A DNA stretch of 64,000 bases from assembly GCA_013399895.1 (NCBI GenBank), contig VXBA01001332.1, positions 855,439-919,438 of the forward strand, given 5' to 3'. The notes under the pieces are model-generated. The model saw only the letters and a program-made list of their open reading frames with translations, made no database searches and was not told the DNA's origin. The position numbers and the translations under genes were made by a program. Shown here piece after piece: positions 62,853 through 64,000 of this stretch (positions are counted from its first letter, which is position 1; each line of letters begins with the position of its first letter). The stretch is from Serilophus lunatus. Lineage: Eukaryota > Chordata > Aves > Passeriformes > Eurylaimidae.

Positions 62853-64000
62853 TCAGCCCACAGACTTTTCTTCATCTATGCATAACAAATACAATGAAAG
62901 TGAGATGAAAATAGCCTTCTCCTGAGACCTGTGGAGTAGTATAGTAACAAATATTTTGGTTTTTATCTGTAGGCCGTGTCCTCAAATAGATGAAGATATC
63001 AAGTAGAGACAGTCAGCATGCAATAATTTATTTCAGAAAAACACCCCAAAAAAGCTCTTCTCGATTCCTTTCTAAAGTGCCAAAACATCAATTCAAATTA
63101 TTTATGGCTGAGTTATCTTTATTCCAGTAATATATGAAAGTAGCCAAGTCAGTTTCATAAGATGTCAAAGTGCAGATTTTACTCCTAACTTAAACCATCA
63201 TGACCATCTGCAATAAAAATTGTTCTCGCTTTGGTTTGCTGAACCATTGTTAAGCTCGTAGACTAAACATTCAACCATTGCAAGCAGTCAGCAGCTTTAT
63301 TACTTCTCCTGCTCCTGCAGAGGCATCCTGGATTCAATTTGTTTAAGTACATCAAAGTATTTTAATTTTGAAGTACCCCGAGCGCTTTGGAAAATTTAAA
63401 GGCTATTTGTCTTCTGAAATGTTTGAATGTAAACTAAGATGAAAATTTACCTTAATGATTTTTTTCCAGTTTAAATGACTGTCACATTTCTGTTCTGAAA
63501 AAGCCCTTGAAGCTCCAATGTACAGTTTCCCCTGCCTTTTTTCCCCCTCCAGGTAATAGTGAGTCAGTTTTAAGTTATGTGGTCAGCTTGGCTTCCTTCA
63601 TTCTGAGAGTTCTCCATTCTTGTAGAGTTCAATGAATTAAACACTTACTAATGCCATCAATTTGTATTAACTTCTCTTCAAGCTTTTGTTTTTTTCTTTC
63701 TTTAGCACTAAATTGCAAATAAATACATGGCCAATTGATCAATTAGGCTAAGATTGCACTTAGCTAGTCCTGGGCTAAAAGTGTCAAGAATATCTGAACT
63801 GGGTAAACACTATTCAGCGAGCACAAAACTGAATGAAATATGGGTATTTGACCAAAACGGTCACAAAATAATTTTATTTGAAAATACATTAAGTACATTG
63901 AAATATTTGAAAAAATGTACAACTAAGTATTTGCTAATATGGCAGTAATTCACTGACATTTTTAGTGAGTTTTTTTAAGTTTCAAAACTTCTCTGAAATC

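Larger units (their letters stand above)
48634..64000. other. Mostly unique AT-rich DNA, no gene seen
   Basis: Contains the SINE relic at 51.7 kb, the T/G tracts at 54.7 and 56.0 kb, GC-richer blocks at 55.2 and 57.0 kb, the AT-rich hairpin at 56.9 kb and the hairpin at 62.8 kb. The last 6.8 kb apart from that hairpin shows nothing I can name. Confidence 0.55.

Overview
This window looks like a piece of a bird nuclear genome. The best evidence is a 5'-truncated CR1 LINE near 32.65-33.21 kb. It carries the C-terminal part of the ORF2 reading frame and ends in the ATTCTATG-like tail that marks avian CR1. A second line of evidence is a roughly 1 kb long terminal repeat of an avian endogenous retrovirus at about 47.65-48.63 kb. 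Three MIR-type SINE relics and one further tRNA-derived SINE relic are also present, as expected in an amniote. The sequence is AT-rich by eye, with no CpG island. I can name neither species nor chromosome.

No cellular protein-coding gene can be supported. Every open frame is short (at most about 160 codons) and looks like chance, except the one inside the CR1 element. The window is therefore either intergenic or, more interestingly, inside one very large intron. All homopolymer runs of 12 or more that I found are T on the + strand (ten against none for A). Such a bias is what a sense-strand intron transcribed left to right would show, but it does not prove transcription.

Layout: 1-4.96 kb, unique AT-rich DNA with a TTTA microsatellite and a T/G tract. 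4.96-5.06 kb, MIR relic. 5.06-32.6 kb, mostly unique DNA with one exon-like segment (13.52-13.68 kb), an assembly gap (21.65 kb), a GC-richer block (26.75-27.13 kb) and a poly-T cluster (27.36-27.45 kb). 32.65-33.21 kb, CR1. 38.37-38.46 kb, a small fragment of the same LTR family found at 48 kb. 41.87-42.03 and 44.22-44.42 kb, two MIR relics sharing a 19-nt identical stretch. 44.70-45.06 kb, GC-richer block. 47.65-48.63 kb, solo LTR with internal tandem units. 51.67-51.77 kb, tRNA-derived SINE relic. 54.7-56.1 kb, T/G-rich tracts and an inverted repeat. 56.6-56.95 kb, very AT-rich DNA with a homeodomain-site hairpin. 62.81-62.85 kb, an imperfect hairpin.

There is no operon, CRISPR array or other prokaryotic feature, and I found no convincing undescribed system. 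The observations most worth checking are the T-run strand asymmetry, the exon-like segment, the TAATTA hairpin and the 62.8 kb hairpin. Family assignments rest on recognition by eye; no database search was run.
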